The notes under the pieces are model-generated. The model worked only from the letters and a program-made list of their open reading frames with translations. It was not told the origin of the DNA and searched no databases. From positions 6,359,145 through 6,423,144 of the forward strand of contig CM048841.1 in the NCBI GenBank assembly GCA_026545765.1: a stretch of 64,000 bases of DNA, given 5' to 3'. Origin of the DNA: Plantago major (lineage: Eukaryota; Streptophyta; Magnoliopsida; Lamiales; Plantaginaceae). Shown piece after piece: positions 1 through 10,231 of this stretch (position 1 is its first letter; the number at the start of each line of letters is the position of its first letter). The position numbers and the translations under genes were made by a program.

Positions 1-1
1 A

Positions 2-2476
2 ATAGGTCCGACCAATCCAAGTATATACGGGAGACACGAAGTTGAAGAAGAAGAGGAGGAGGAAGGAGAGAAAGAGGAGGATGACGAGGAAGAAGAGGAA
101 GAAGCCTCTCAGACCGCTTGTCCGCAGGGACGTTCTGGGTGGAACAATCGTCGGATTGTTCTTCATCCTAAAGTTTCCTCGCAACCTAAACTCCCTCGTC
201 CGGCGTCTGCTGTTGTAATAGCATATCCGTACGATGAGCTTAATGTGGATGGTTCACTTCCTACGTGTCTGTCTAAAGTGAAACCTGAGGATATTCCAGA
301 GTGGAGGCGGAAGTAGGAAATTCTTGAGTCCGCCGAAATCATGGTTCCGGAGCCCGGCATGCCTTCTACAATCCACCAGCGGGATATATGTGTGTGCACG
401 AAGCGGCTTTCTCCTGCGGATGGAAGGTCCCCATTGCTTCCGAGTTTAAGCACATTTTGAATCACATCGAAATAGGTCAGAGCCAGGTTATCCCCAAATC
501 CTTGGGAAACCTGATTTGCTTCGTGGTTTTCTATGCGAAGAAGGGGCAGTCGGTAAATTTTGAGAATTTCCGTCAACTATTCAATGTGACCTTTAGTCCG
601 GGGAATCCCCTCTTCTACACGTTTGTAAACAGAAAATCATACAACTTTATTTCGGATCCCATCTCCTCACTCGGATCGAAATGGTGGGAAAAGTACGTCT
701 TCGTGCGGATGGCTTTGAAGCCTGGGGAGTCCCCGAGGAGACAAGAGCAGTGGGGATTGCCCACAAAATTTTTGAGGGAAAGCATTCCAAATTGGCGCCC
801 TCTTCCAAAAAACGTGGCTCCGTGGGTGGCGGAGATCCACAAGAAAAATAACCCACCAACTTATCCGTTCCACGGATTAATTTGTCAGCCGCTGCCTTAC
901 TTGTGCAGACTGACTGACGTCGTTGAGGTCGGAGGGAAGACCGATTTCTGTAAGGATTCTTTAGGATTCATGTTTTCTTTCTGTCTTTCAAGTGTCATAT
1001 ATGATTGTCATATGAGACTGCTGTTTGTAGTTTTTTAGATCCGTTTCTGACATCGTTTGTTCCTTCCGCAGCTTACTGGTTCAAGTATATAATGTCGACC
1101 CTCCGTGAAAAGAAGCAACAGAGGGAGCAGTAAGCCCTTAAGCTTGTCACTGGATAGAGGGCCAAGATCATTAACACTTCTGCGGGTTTGCTTATGGTGG
1201 ACCCCAAAAATGTGGCCCTATTTGTTGCTGAAGAAGAGAGGCGGAAGAAAGCGGGTGAAGATGACCCGTAGTGCCACTTCATCGAGGCCACCAACCTCAG
1301 GTGCTCTGAGGAATTCTGGGCCTGGTGGTTCTGCTGCGTCTGCGCCTCCGCGGGACGTGTTGATGCGGTATGCCATCGTCTCTAGCAAGAAAAGGGGCGC
1401 AACCTCGGATGCTTCTCCAGCATCGAAGAGGCAGCTTTTCTCCGCTGTTCTACCATTATCCGACCAAGCGGCCCTTGATGCGGAGTGTGAACGGAGTCAC
1501 GGACTCCCTGAGGTTGAACGGGTCGGAGAGATCCACGAGCTGCATCAAAGGGTAAGTTACTCCCGCGTGTTTTGCTTTCTTTGTTTTCAGCTTTTGTGTT
1601 AGAAATATAACTTCTGACTGTGCGGACTTCTTGTAGCTCGGATGCATGATCAAGGCTATGCACTGGAAGGCCAGTCAGCTAGCCACTATTGAAGAGGACC
1701 TGCATAAGGCGTTGGCTGCATCAGCGGAAGAGGCGGAGAAGGTTAAGCGGGCGGAGGCTCAATTGAAGAAGAAGGACACGCTCATCGCCAAACTGAAGGC
1801 TAGTTGGGAGCAAGCAAAGTCGGACGTGGAGTGGCAGGAGAACTTCATTGACAGGTCAATGAAGTCGTTCTTGGAGTCCAAGGATGCGCTCCTCGAAGAT
1901 CTCTAGTTCGCCCGGCTTGAAGCTGTTAAAGACTTTTTGAAGTCGGACTCCTTCAAATTCTTCATGGCGGATAAAGCCGATGCTCTCCGCCTGGATGGAT
2001 TCTCATCCGCCATCGGCCAATTGCAAGCAAAGGGGTTGGTGCCTCCGAACTTTGATTGGAAGAGGGAAGGATTGGATCCGTCCGCGGACGCTAGTGGAGT
2101 GGAGATTCCAGTGGAAATCGTCCCGGATGAGCGGTTGGCGGCATGTGAGTTCGCGGAGGTGGTCACCGAGGAAGGTGAAATTGATATTAACAACGGCGGA
2201 CCTTTTCTTCCCAAATGTGTCCCGGAGGCTCTAGGGAAGGTATGCTTCATGCCTTTCCATGACAACATGAACTTTTTGAAGAATCGGTACTTCATTCCTT
2301 CCCGGATCGTTGGCCGTGACGCGGACTATAACTTGTTTGAAAGCATAAAGGCTTCCTTTGATGCTGTTGCTGAGTCATGCGCGGGCGCCTCAGATGCCAA
2401 TCCGTCCTCCACCAATCCGCCTGGAACTAATGAAGCCGGCCCAAGCCACTCCCCCCCCCCCCACCCCCCTCAATGA
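2..2476 (+). pseudogene. Antisense ORF of Tat element 1 (putative gypsy-type transposon domain, PF04195-like), broken
   Basis: This gene lies downstream of pol but on the opposite strand to gag-pol. The first coding stretch (2-316) is very rich in Glu and Asp and ends in TAG at 314. The frame then changes, and from about 361 it encodes the conserved block around YNPPAGYMCVHEAAFSCGW, which resembles the plant 'putative gypsy type transposon' family (PF04195; from memory, not searched). Likely introns are about 953-1070 (TTCT/GTAAGG to CCGCAG) and 1552-1636 (AAAG/GTAAGT to TTGTAG). Exon 3 (from 1637) encodes a Lys/Glu/Ala coiled coil, has one in-frame TAG at 1904-1906, and continues in the same frame to 2476. 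Exon 2 holds at least two stops. Function of such antisense genes is unknown. It is paralogous to 31410-32596. Confidence 0.8.
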
Positions 2477-3876
2477 GAAGTCCGGGGTATGCCCCGTGGA
2501 AATGATGTAATATCTGAATATTGATTTTTAATGGCACGGATCTGTTACCAAGTACATTGATTTTCCATTCTGTAATAGTAATGCAAGTACAATATGCTTC
2601 TTTTGATATATCAATGCTTTTGCTCTTATGCTTTGTTGATCCGTCATGAGATGCGTAGTCTTAGTAGTCTGCACAAATACACAACACTTGCAAGCTCGGA
2701 TCACTTTGAGCAATATTTGATTTAAAGCAAGTAGTCTGATCCTCGGACTACTCGATAGACTTAACCTTCGGGTGTTTCTGCAAATGAAGTTTATCGGATT
2801 TGTCGATGAGTGAATACTCGGATAATTTTGTAGGACAATTAAGAACATGGGTTCAATATGATCAGATGGGGTAAGCCCAAATGATCCAATACTGTTTGGC
2901 CCTTACGGATGGCCCAAGCCCATCGTCGACGTCAAACTTCTTACGTGGCAGACGCTGATTGGTTCGTACTATCGATAAATACCCGAGTTCCCCCACTGCA
3001 TTGATAGCATAAATCTGATTCTATTTTTCACCTTGTTGAAAATTTCTTCCTTCTTTCTCAAGCTCGGACTGATCTTGCAGTTTGAGCCTAGTGGTTCCAA
3101 TAGGAAGATGATTTCTTGACTACTCTCCCCCCCGAGACTCCCGTCCACTCTCAAATTGGCATGTATTGTTTTGAGTTTGAGAGTGGCGTGGGTCTAGAGG
3201 GATAGATTACTCAAGATCTGTCGTTAGGAAATGTAGATCTTGGAAAATTTTCCAATCTAAGTAAGCTGACGGACGACCCCATCGGTCGTATGCGTGATCC
3301 ACCCGGTAGGAGCTTGTCCTATCCGAGGAGCTGCTGGCGGGTGGGTCATGATGCGATCAATGTGTCAGATCCGTGTTTTGGATTCAAATGAATGGATGTG
3401 TTGAAGAATCTTGCTGCCCGAAGACTGATTCTTGATTTGTCCGTGTTACAGGTACACTCCACTACACGTTGTTTATGGAAGGATTGATGATGTTGGTGTG
3501 CTAATGGACCCTTGGCTAGAGAGATCCTTTGGTGAAGTTATGGTATATCTCGGAGAATAGGACAGGCTTTCCGTTGTAGTGTAGATATTGTACGGATCCG
3601 TATAGATATATCGATCGTAGCACGTACAAAGGAGATTGTGTGCACCTTTGATTATTTGTACAAATAAGATTGTTGTTAGAATCTCTTTGCCATGTAAAAC
3701 TTCGTTTTGAATCAAAAGATGAAAGTTGTATTGATATGCCGTAAATTCAATTACAACTTGTGGGCTGCATGGCCAATGACAAAAGAGTAACGAAAACAGA
3801 ACTGACGGAGTTCCGCTTAACAAACAGTTTAAACCTAGAATGTCAAAACAACTGAAGGAGTTCCGTGTGACAAATC
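2477..3876. other. Spacer between antisense ORF and integrase end of gypsy 1
   Basis: I see no convincing coding sequence here. The right part (about 3690-3770, read on the minus strand) matches the start of the gypsy 2 spacer at 29075-29130, so it is a genuine shared part of these elements. It contains the antisense promoter-like block annotated separately at 2905-2985. Confidence 0.6.
2905..2985 (+). promoter_or_regulatory. Antisense promoter-like block (GGCCCAAGCCCAT, ACGTG, ATTGG, TATA-like)
   Basis: In order on the plus strand: GGCCCAAGCCCAT (2911-2923), TACGTGG (2942-2948, G-box-like), ATTGG (2958-2962, inverted CCAAT) and GATAAATA (2974-2981, TATA-like). The same four motifs occur on the minus strand of gypsy 2 (30714 down to 30645) with nearly identical spacing. 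The block points into the 3' end of pol and away from the end of the antisense ORF. Promoter activity is inferred only. Confidence 0.45.
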
Positions 3877-4568
3877 CTAAGCATAGAACTTTTGAAGGTT
3901 CTTGGCATTCCAAGTACGCTTGAGTGGGTGTCCGTGCTCGTCCTCCAATTCATAACTTCCATTCACTCTTGCATCGACGATCTTGTAAGGTCCTTCCCAC
4001 TTGGGCATGAGTTTCCCAATATTGCTCAAGATATCAGCTCTACGGAGCACTAGGTCTCCGACATGTAAGTCTTTAGCTTGAATATTCTTATTGTAGGCCC
4101 GGGCTGCAGTTGCTTGATATCTATGGATATTAGCCAATGCCTCGGTCCTGTTCTGTTCTAGTATATCTAGGTCATAGATCCGAGCTTCCTGATTGGCGGA
4201 ATCATGGAATTCTTGGATCCTCATTGTTTCGACTGCAATCTCCGCTGGTATGACTACTTCTGTGCCAAAACCAGAGCAAATGGGGTCTCCCTAGTTGCAG
4301 TCCGTGCTATGGTGCGGTGAGCCCAGAGTACACCGTCTAGGTCATCCGCCCAACTATCCTGAGAGGTCCTCAGCCGCTTTTCTAGGATCTTAACAATTGT
4401 CTTGTTCGTGGATTCAACTTGTCCATTAGCCTGTGGATATTCGACTGATGTGAAGCGTTGCTCAATCTTGAAAGAGGCCAACCATTCCTTGAGTCTGTTG
4501 CCCGAAAATTGAGCACCATTATCCGAGATAAGAATTCTCGATAAGCCAAAGCGACAAATGATGTTCTT
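3877..4568 (-). pseudogene. Gypsy 1 integrase, C-terminal half
   Basis: After a TGA at 4569-4571, where the gypsy 2 copy has Trp, the frame continues through the integrase core: SDNGAQF carries the second catalytic Asp, and QANGQVEST carries the catalytic Glu in the usual spacing. A frameshift near 4255 separates the core from the C-terminal domain (3877-4224), which reads LHVGDLVLRR and ends NAKNLQKFYA then TAG. No chromodomain is visible, as expected for Tat elements. The C-terminal block matches the end of gypsy 2 pol closely. Confidence 0.85.
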
Positions 4569-5852
4569 TCAAATAAAGGTCCGCACACGGCTTTCCGTGA
4601 TAGTGGCCACTGCTTCCGCTTCTACCCATTTGGTGAAATATTCCACAGCTACAATTAAGAATTTCTTCTGTTGAGTGCTTCTTGGGAAAGGTGCGACAAT
4701 ATCGATGCCCCATTGATCAAACGGACATGCTATGACTGACGGAATCATAGGGTGTGTCGGACGATGGGGGACGTTGGCATAATACTGACAAGCAGGACAA
4801 TTCTGGCCAAAGCTCGTGGAATCCTTGTCAATGGTAGGCCAATAGTAACCTTGTCGGATGATCTTTTGAGCGAGAGTCTGCCCACCAGAATGACTTCCGC
4901 AGCTTCCGCTGTGAATTTTCTCAAGCACCATCCTCGCTTCTTGTGGATCCAAACATCTCATATGGGTCCCGGCGAAGGATTTCTTATACAAATCTTCCCC
5001 AAGTATGAAATACCTGTTTGCTCGGCACTGTACGCTCCTTGACTCCTTTGGATCAACAGGTAATGATCCGTCCTTGAGGTAACTAAAGATATATGTCATC
5101 CAATTTCTTCCTGTTCCAGTGACCATAATGGTTGGAGTAGGACTCATGACGGATGAGTTCCTAATTGTGAGTAGAATGACTCTCCTCGTATCCAAAGCAG
5201 CTGTTGCGGACGCATACTTTGCCAGAGTGTCCGCTCTTTCATTCCATTCCCTATCAATTTTTTCCAGGGTAAACTCTTCAAAAAGATTCACTTCTTGCTT
5301 CAGTAGCTCAAGATACTTGATCATTGAAGGGCCTTTCGTGGCAAAAGCACCAGAAAACTGGGCTTCAAGCAACTGTGAATTCGTGTAAGCTTTGAGTTTC
5401 CGGACTTGTAGGGACTTGGCTATGCGTAGTCCGACCAACAGTGCTTCATATTCAACTTCATTGTTTGTAACCTTGAAGTCCAAGGATATCGCATAATCGA
5501 GTTCCGCGCCATCAGGGATCTTAAGATAGATTCCAATGCCTCCCACTCTTCCGGTGGATGAACCATCCACTTCCAATGTCCAAATATTGGTGGGTTGTTC
5601 CCTGGTTTGGGGATCTTCTATAAGCTCCTGAATTTTTAACCTTTATTCCTGCTCCTTATGAGTATCCCGGTTGGAGTTAACAGTTTTTGATTCACGTGTG
5701 ATATCATGAAGGAGGAACATGTGGTTGACCCAGGTTTCCTCCCATGACGTAGTCTGAGATTGATTGATGAACACATCCTCAAGGTTATCTGGGTTGATCA
5801 TTGGCGGAACTGACTTGCGTTTGATCTGCTTGGTAATCAAGCACTCAAATGC
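4569..5852 (-). pseudogene. Gypsy 1 second (archaeal-type) RNase H and integrase N-terminus
   Basis: The linker (5840-5643) ends in TAA. The same frame then encodes a second RNase H starting MEVDGSSTG at 5576, followed by NNEVEYEAL. The third acidic motif reads YTNSQL, whereas gypsy 2 has YTDSQL, so a catalytic Asp appears to be replaced by Asn. WNERADTLAKYAS supplies the last motif. Integrase follows, with an HHCC zinc-binding region (HSGSCGSHSGG ... CPACQYY) and the first catalytic Asp in WGIDIV. The reading ends at the TGA at 4569-4571. A duplicated RNase H is a known hallmark of Tat elements. Confidence 0.88.
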
Positions 5853-6981
5853 CTATTTATCTGAGACTTTCTCTGACTCCGTTTCAGGGTACTCCGCTAG
5901 GAAGTCAGCAATAACTTGAGCTTTTTTGGCTGTCGGAGCCTGATAGCTAATGTCGTATTCGCTCAACTCAATTACCCACTTAGAGAGTCGTCCGGATTGG
6001 TCGGGCTTTCCAAGGACCTGTTTCAAAGGTCCTGTAGTTAGGACCACTATCTTATGAGATTTGAAATAGGGATTTAACCGCCTTGCGGTGTAAACCAAAG
6101 CATATGCAAATTTCTCAATCTTTATGTATCTTGTCTCCGCCCCAGCAAGGGCTTTACTAAGATAGTAGATTGGCATGTGATCATTAGCCTGGATCCGTAC
6201 TAGTACGGAACTCATTGCCTCTTCCGTAACGGCTAGGTAGAGGTAGAGTGGTTCTCCTTCTATGGGTTTGGAGAGCAGTTGAGGGGAATGGAGGTACTTT
6301 TTCAAGTTTTCAAAACCTTGGAACATTCCGTAGTCCACTCCAAGTTCTCTCCTTTCCGGAGGATTTTGAAGAATGGAAGATTCTTCTCCGTGGATCGCGA
6401 AATAAAACGAATTAAGGACATGAGGCGTCCGATAAGCTGTTGTACCTCATTGAGGTTCTTCGGATGGGGCATGTCTAGGATGGCTTTTATCTTCTCAGGA
6501 TTTGCACTTATTCCCCTTTCTGTGACCATGTAGCCTAAGAACTTCCCGCGTTTGACTCCGAAGGTGCACTTTTCCGGATTGAGTTTCATTCCGTACTTTC
6601 TAAGGATAGCAAAGCATTTATTCAAGTGCTCGATATGTTGTTCCTAAGTTTTGCTTTTAACAAGCATGTCATCCACGTACACCTCCATGGTTTTGCCGAT
6701 TTCTTCCTTGAACATTTGATTTACCAGCCGTTGGTAAGTAGCTCCTGCGTTTTTCAATCCGAAGGGCATCACTTTAAAGCAATACACCCCTTCCGCTGCA
6801 AAGAAAGCTGTCTTTTTCTTAATATCCTCCTTGCCCATCCGAATCTGGTAAAAGCCTTGATACGTATCCATGAAACTTAGTAACGCACATCCGGCCGTAG
6901 AATCAACCAATTGATCATCCGAGGCAGAGGGTATGGATCCTTTGGGCAAAACTTATTCAGCTTGGTGAAATCATTGCACAT
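5853..6981 (-). pseudogene. Gypsy 1 reverse transcriptase C-terminal part and first RNase H
   Basis: Reverse transcriptase resumes left of the solo LTR: GCALLSFMDTYQGFYQIRM holds one catalytic Asp region, and YVDDMLVKSKT the YVDD active site (near 6665). A stop near 6642 and a frameshift near 6320 break the frame. The RNase H connected to RT (6338-5853) contains LYLYLAVTEEAMSSVLV and PIYYLSKALAGAETRY, then ends in TAG. The domain order matches gypsy 2 at 26000-27060. Confidence 0.88.
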
Positions 6982-8023
6982 CACCATGAAAATGCAAGTT
7001 GCACTTGATTAGTTAATCTTATCTTTCATGATTCAGTTCAATGTTTGTGTTTGTTGTTGTTGTTTGTGAACTGCAGGATTTCAATGTTGTGCAACATTGC
7101 GAAATAGTGCCGATACAACGTTGGAACAACATTACGGACAACAGCAGACAACATAGAAACAAGCATGCCAATTGGACTGATGACTTGGACTGGAAGCAAT
7201 CAATTCGAATTTCTGCAGGAATAAGGAAAGAGTTTGAGCTGCTTTGGACATAAGGAATGCAATCTAAAAAGAAGGAAAGAGTTTGACAAGTTATGGGCAC
7301 CTTGAAAGAAAGAAGGAAATAAAAGATTCTCTAGAGATAATCTTGGAAAGATTTTCCAGCCAGCCATATACAGAGAAACAACGTTAGTTTTTTCCTGCTG
7401 AGATCAAAGAGAGAATCTTTCAAGAAGATTGTTGAAGAAAGCAAGAAGGAAATATATTGTAGAAGACACTAATATGGGAATTTCCTTCTAGCTGATTATT
7501 GAAGAAAACAAGAACATGGAAAATTGCCTTTGCTGAGATCCTATTGCCTTTCGACTTGGATGGGAGCTGTCGATATCTCAAGTATATATACAAGGATTCA
7601 GCCGAGCAATCATTGAGCCTTTCTTGATGATCAATCGAGATTTTATGAAAAGAGTTTAGGCTTCTTGTTTTCTGCTAGCTTTAGAGTTTGTCTAAGAGTA
7701 TTCATTGTTGGAATAACTCTTTCAAACATCGACCTAGAATAGCTTTTACTGTTGGTTCTTCTAGGGCTAGTTTTGGTTGTTTAATCAATAAATGCGTGAT
7801 TGTATTAAACCCACTTGATTAGATCTACTTTTCCGTCAAGAGATTTTTTTTTGCACGCCAATATATTTTTCTATATATTGGCTTGGTAATAGAAGTTTCA
7901 TTCTTATTCATCCGCTGCCATCTGTTTGCTATGTTGAAGACAATGTTGAACAACATTGTTGGCAACATTGTCTATTGATCTTGTTTCAAGTACCAATCCG
8001 GGATCCTAAGTTCTAACACACCA
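6982..8023 (+). mobile_element. Solo LTR (copia-type) with 5-bp target duplication CACCA
   Basis: The LTR runs from TGAAAATGC at 6987 to TTCTAACA at 8018 (1032 bp, TG..CA ends). It is flanked by perfect 5-bp duplications CACCA at 6982-6986 and 8019-8023. There is no coding content. It matches, in reverse orientation, the LTR at 51389-52238: both have the GGATCC edge followed by the stretch rich in ACAATGTTG and CAACATTG words. It splits the gypsy 1 RT gene at the region that reads PGKWRMCNDFT in gypsy 2. Removing it leaves TGGTGATGTGC, so the RT was already shifted by one base or became so. Confidence 0.9.
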
Positions 8024-8874
8024 TTTACCTGGTGATTTCTCAACTAGGACAACGTTGCAAACCCAATCGGAATAACGGACCTCTTCGATTTGTCCAGCCT
8101 TCATGAGCCGGTAAACTTTTGCGGATATGATGGCATCCTTGATTGGACCAAAATCTTTTCTGTTCTGGCGGATATATTTAATCGAGGGGTCCATGTTCAG
8201 ACGGTGAACAGCGACCCTCGGATCTATCCCCTTGAGGTTGTCAGTACTCCAAGCAAAGACATCGTTGTTGTCTCGGAGACAAGCAATGAGCTTCATCTCC
8301 ACTTCCGCATTCATCTCCGTTCCGATTCTAGTCTTCTTGTCCGGGCTTCCAACAACAAGTTCAACATCCTTGAGAGTCTCATGAGGTTTGATCCGTGCTG
8401 TTTTGGGAAACTTGTCCTTCTGACTCCCTATCCCAATGTTGGAATTCTCCTTTTTCGGTGGGAGAATAATCTGCGAATCAGAAGTCAGAGAGAGTGCCAA
8501 CACGGGAGAGGATGCTCTCCTGGTAGACATGATGTAACACTCCCAAGCTTCTCGGATGTTGGAAACTTCATTCTATTATGGAGGGTGGAAGGTATAGCTC
8601 GGAATTGATTGAGCCCCGGACAACCAAAGATGGCATTGTAGTCAAAATTTCAATCCACCACTACAAAACGGACCAGCTGTGTCACTCTCGCGGGATGTGT
8701 CCCCAACGACACATGAAGCATGATGCTTCCTCGAGGGCGGGCAGTTCCTCCTCCAAACCCTAATATGGAGGTATTGACTCTCTCATATCGAATTCTTCCC
8801 AGGTTCATCTGATCTATTGTTCTTTTGGCAATGATGTTCGAGGAACTCCCTGTATCTACCAGGATCTTGTTCAG
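8024..8874 (-). pseudogene. Gypsy 1 protease end and reverse transcriptase N-terminus
   Basis: Downstream of the TGA at 8875 the aspartic protease motif DTGSS is present on the minus strand (about 8842-8860), followed by the usual NxIxGxPGLNQF-type region with stops. From 8530 to 8024 the frame encodes the RT N-terminal part: IGTEMNAEVE, DNNDVFAWSTDNLKGIDPRV and YSDWVCNVVLVEKSPGKW, all matching gypsy 2. It is then cut by the solo LTR. Confidence 0.85.
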
Positions 8875-10071
8875 TCAATAAGTTGCTATGGTTAAAGAGA
8901 CCACCAGTGGAACATCCGGATCATCTATGTCCTCACCTCCTGCCATAGGAGGGGGAATCTCACTGTCATCAAAGGATATAGTGTTGGTTCCACAGATTCC
9001 CGGAGCAACGTAGGATCTATCATTATTCCGTAGATTTTGAGTCGTCCGTTCTCTTGCGTTCCTGCTATTGCCACTAGTCGGGCCTCCTGCTATGGTGTTG
9101 ATCACTCCACTGTATGGAAGATTCTCCATTTCAATATCATCATCGTACTTGTACTGGTGATGATCTGTCCGAGGTGGGTGATTGGTTGGTAGAGGGGGCA
9201 AGGATAGTGGATATGGTTGCGGTTCTGCGGTTCTGTCTTCCCTTCTCCGTTCCGTCCTATCATGCCTAGAAGGCTTGTCCGTGTAGACGTGCTCCTTCAA
9301 CTTTCCCTCTCTTATTAAGTGCTCAACCTCAGTTTTCAGTTGAATGCAGTCGTCTGTCTCATGGCCACGACTCTTGTGAAACTTGCAATACCCTTTGGTA
9401 TTCTTGTTCTTCCGGTTATTGAGAGACGACTTTGGCCATTGAACATCCAACTTTTTCTCAATAATGGTGGCCAAGATGTCGGATCTTGGTTTATTGAGAC
9501 GGGTATAATCCGCATATCTTCTTGGCGGACTCCTTTCCCTATTGAAACCTTTATATCTGTAATCCTTCTTCGGATCGAACTTTCCCTGGCGTTGCTCTTG
9601 CTTCATTGGATCTTTTCCTTTCTTGGAACCAGCTCACACTAGAACATTCCTTCGGTACTCCTCTCCGTACATTACCTCTTCACAAATGTCATCCAAATGC
9701 TTTTCACTTCTCACTTCCTGGCTAGAAAGTGTCCTGCGGAGTTTTGCGTTGTAAGTATTAGCATACAGGTGACGGACCCGTTCCTTAATACTGTGAGGCT
9801 CAACTTGGAGGACCTCCGCATTGAAGCGATCTAGGAAAGTCCTAAGATCCTCCTGTTCTCTTTGTATAACTTCTGCCAGGTGCTCCACAGTACGCTTCCT
9901 TCTTTTCGACTTTCCAAATCGTCTCAGGAACTTGGAAGAGAGGTCCGAATAGGATCTTACTGACTTGTTTGGCAATGCAGTGTACCAATCCATGGCTATT
10001 CCGAAGAGAGTGGATGAGAAAGTGAGAGCTTTTGTATTATCACTCATCCCCTTGGAATCCATCTTACTATT
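8875..10071 (-). pseudogene. Gypsy 1 gag core and zinc knuckle region
   Basis: The Retrotrans_gag domain is at 10062-9634 (FGIAMDWYTALP, then TFLDRFNAEV and RVRHLYANTYN). A TGA at 9634-9636 stands where gypsy 2 has Arg (CGA to TGA). The next segment has a CHHC knuckle, CKFHKSRGHETDDC, typical of Tat gag, and a Pro/Arg-rich tail. It ends in TGA at 8875 just before the protease. The hAT insertion does not destroy the frame relation: 3657 bp plus the 8-bp duplication restores the frame of 13745-14132. Confidence 0.88.
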
Positions 10072-10231
10072 GTACCTTGCAGGGGCGTCTTGGAGATTTA
10101 GAGGGCCCTGTGCGAAATTTTAATGGAGGCCCCAAGTAATAATAAAATAGGAAAAAAATATTTTATTCATTGAAATTTCCGTCTAATACAGCATTACAAG
10201 GGTTTCTTTATTACAAATAACCAACAAAAAA

